A stretch of DNA of 20,880 bases from DASUFI01 sp036274635 (GTDB lineage Bacteria; Planctomycetota; B15-G4), in the NCBI GenBank assembly GCA_036274635.1, contig DASUFI010000345.1:1-20880 (forward strand), written 5' to 3'. The notes below the pieces were generated by a model. The model saw only the letters and a list, made by a program, of their open reading frames with translations. It ran no database searches and was not told the DNA's origin. The position numbers were made by a program, and so were the translations under genes. This document shows positions 20,280 to 20,880 of this stretch, one piece after another (the stretch's first letter is position 1; each line of letters starts with the position of its first letter).

Positions 20280-20880
20280 ATGGACCAGGTCGTCAACCTC
20301 GCCAAGCGGCGCGGCTTCGTGTTCCCCGCGTCCGAGATCTACGGCGGCCTCAATTCCTGCTGGGACTACGGCCCGCTGGGCGTGGAGCTCAAGCGCAACG
20401 TCAAGGAGGCCTGGTGGCGCTCCATGGTGCTGACGCGCCGCGACGTCGTGGGCCTCGACAGCGCCATCCTGCAGCACCCGCAGGTGTGGAAGACCTCCGG
20501 CCACGTCGACAACTTCAGCGACCCGCTGGTCGACTGCCGCAAGTGCAAGGCGCGCTTCCGCGCGGACGCGCTCGAGGACGCGATCTGCGGCGACAACAGG
20601 AAGCCCATCACCGCCGACTGCCGCCAGCACTTCACGGAGCCGCGCGCCTTCAACCTCATGTTCCAGACCTGGATGGGGGCGCTGCAGGACGACGCGGCCA
20701 TCGCCTACCTGCGCCCCGAGACGGCCCAGGGCATCTTCACCAACTACCTCAACGTGCAGACGACGGCGCGCCTCAAGCCGCCCTTCGGCATCGCGCAGCA
20801 GGGCAAGTCCTTCCGCAACGAGATCACGCCGGGCAACTTCATCTTCCGCACGCGCGAGTTCGAGCAGATGGAGATGGAGT
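20280..20880 (+). CDS. glyQS: glycyl-tRNA synthetase, homodimeric class II type (3' partial)
   Basis: About 200 codons are visible and the gene runs off the window. The enzyme charges tRNA-Gly with glycine. Recognisable blocks are VNLAKRRGFVFPASEIYGG, WDYGPLGVELKRN, HPQVWKTSGHVDNFSDP (class II motif 1 area), TEPRAFNLMF, YLRPETAQGIF and motif 2 in FRNEITPGNFIFRTREFEQME. The zinc-type insertion begins VDCRKCKARFRAD and ends with CRQHFTEPR; the region between is short. The start is uncertain: ATG 20280 gives the usual family N terminus (MDQVVNLAKRRGF), but TTG 20265, in frame, has GGAG seven bases ahead and would add five residues. The gene is divergent from the SGNH gene. Symbol follows the single-chain enzyme; glyS is used in some genomes. 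Confidence 0.95.
   Translation, partial: MDQVVNLAKRRGFVFPASEIYGGLNSCWDYGPLGVELKRNVKEAWWRSMVLTRRDVVGLDSAILQHPQVWKTSGHVDNFSDPLVDCRKCKARFRADALEDAICGDNRKPITADCRQHFTEPRAFNLMFQTWMGALQDDAAIAYLRPETAQGIFTNYLNVQTTARLKPPFGIAQQGKSFRNEITPGNFIFRTREFEQMEME

Overview
The window is about 70% G+C and densely packed with short genes on both strands. I recognise no rRNA, tRNA, CRISPR array, prophage or complete insertion sequence. The best guess for the source is a marine-type member of the Planctomycetota. Three things point there: both radical-SAM enzymes of the futalosine menaquinone route are present, many secreted or lipidated proteins of unknown function are present, and two surface proteins (8290-9564 and 11381-12949) end in the kind of beta-sandwich C-terminal module I associate with that phylum. 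This placement is inference; no marker gene fixes it.

Layout. 2-1156 (+) is the C-terminal part of a large secreted protein. 1217-2275 (+) is a zinc metallopeptidase-like protein. It faces a lipoprotein-type SAM methyltransferase (2435-3118, -). Between their stop codons lies a 159-bp snap-back element with 17-bp perfect terminal inverted repeats and flanking CTAG copies, read here as a MITE. Next come a crotonase-fold enzyme (3181-3936, -), divergent from 3-methyladenine DNA glycosylase I (4020-4625, +), and a tandem pair of 275-residue secreted paralogues (4748-5575 and 5609-6436, +), each built of two repeats. A lipoprotein (6596-7228, +) meets an HExxH protein (7232-8044, -) tail to tail. 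8290-9564 (+) is a secreted repeat protein of lower G+C. mqnE (9653-10867, -), an FG-GAP repeat protein (11381-12949, +), a polytopic membrane protein resembling GT-C glycosyltransferases (12966-15224, -) and mqnC (15514-16713, -) follow. The window closes with a membrane-anchored carboxypeptidase-regulatory-like repeat protein (16821-18476, +), a membrane-anchored SGNH hydrolase (18484-20148, -) and the start of glycyl-tRNA synthetase (20280 onward, +), which runs off the end.

How the genes work together. Apart from mqnC and mqnE, which catalyse two steps of one pathway, and the duplicated 275-residue pair, most neighbours look functionally unrelated. The common theme is export: roughly nine proteins carry signal peptides, lipoboxes or membrane anchors. 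The two most interesting DNA-level observations are the MITE, whose target duplication preserved the stop codons of both flanking genes, and a TANNNT -10-like hexamer placed 6-9 nt ahead of five start codons that lack a Shine-Dalgarno sequence, which suggests leaderless transcription.
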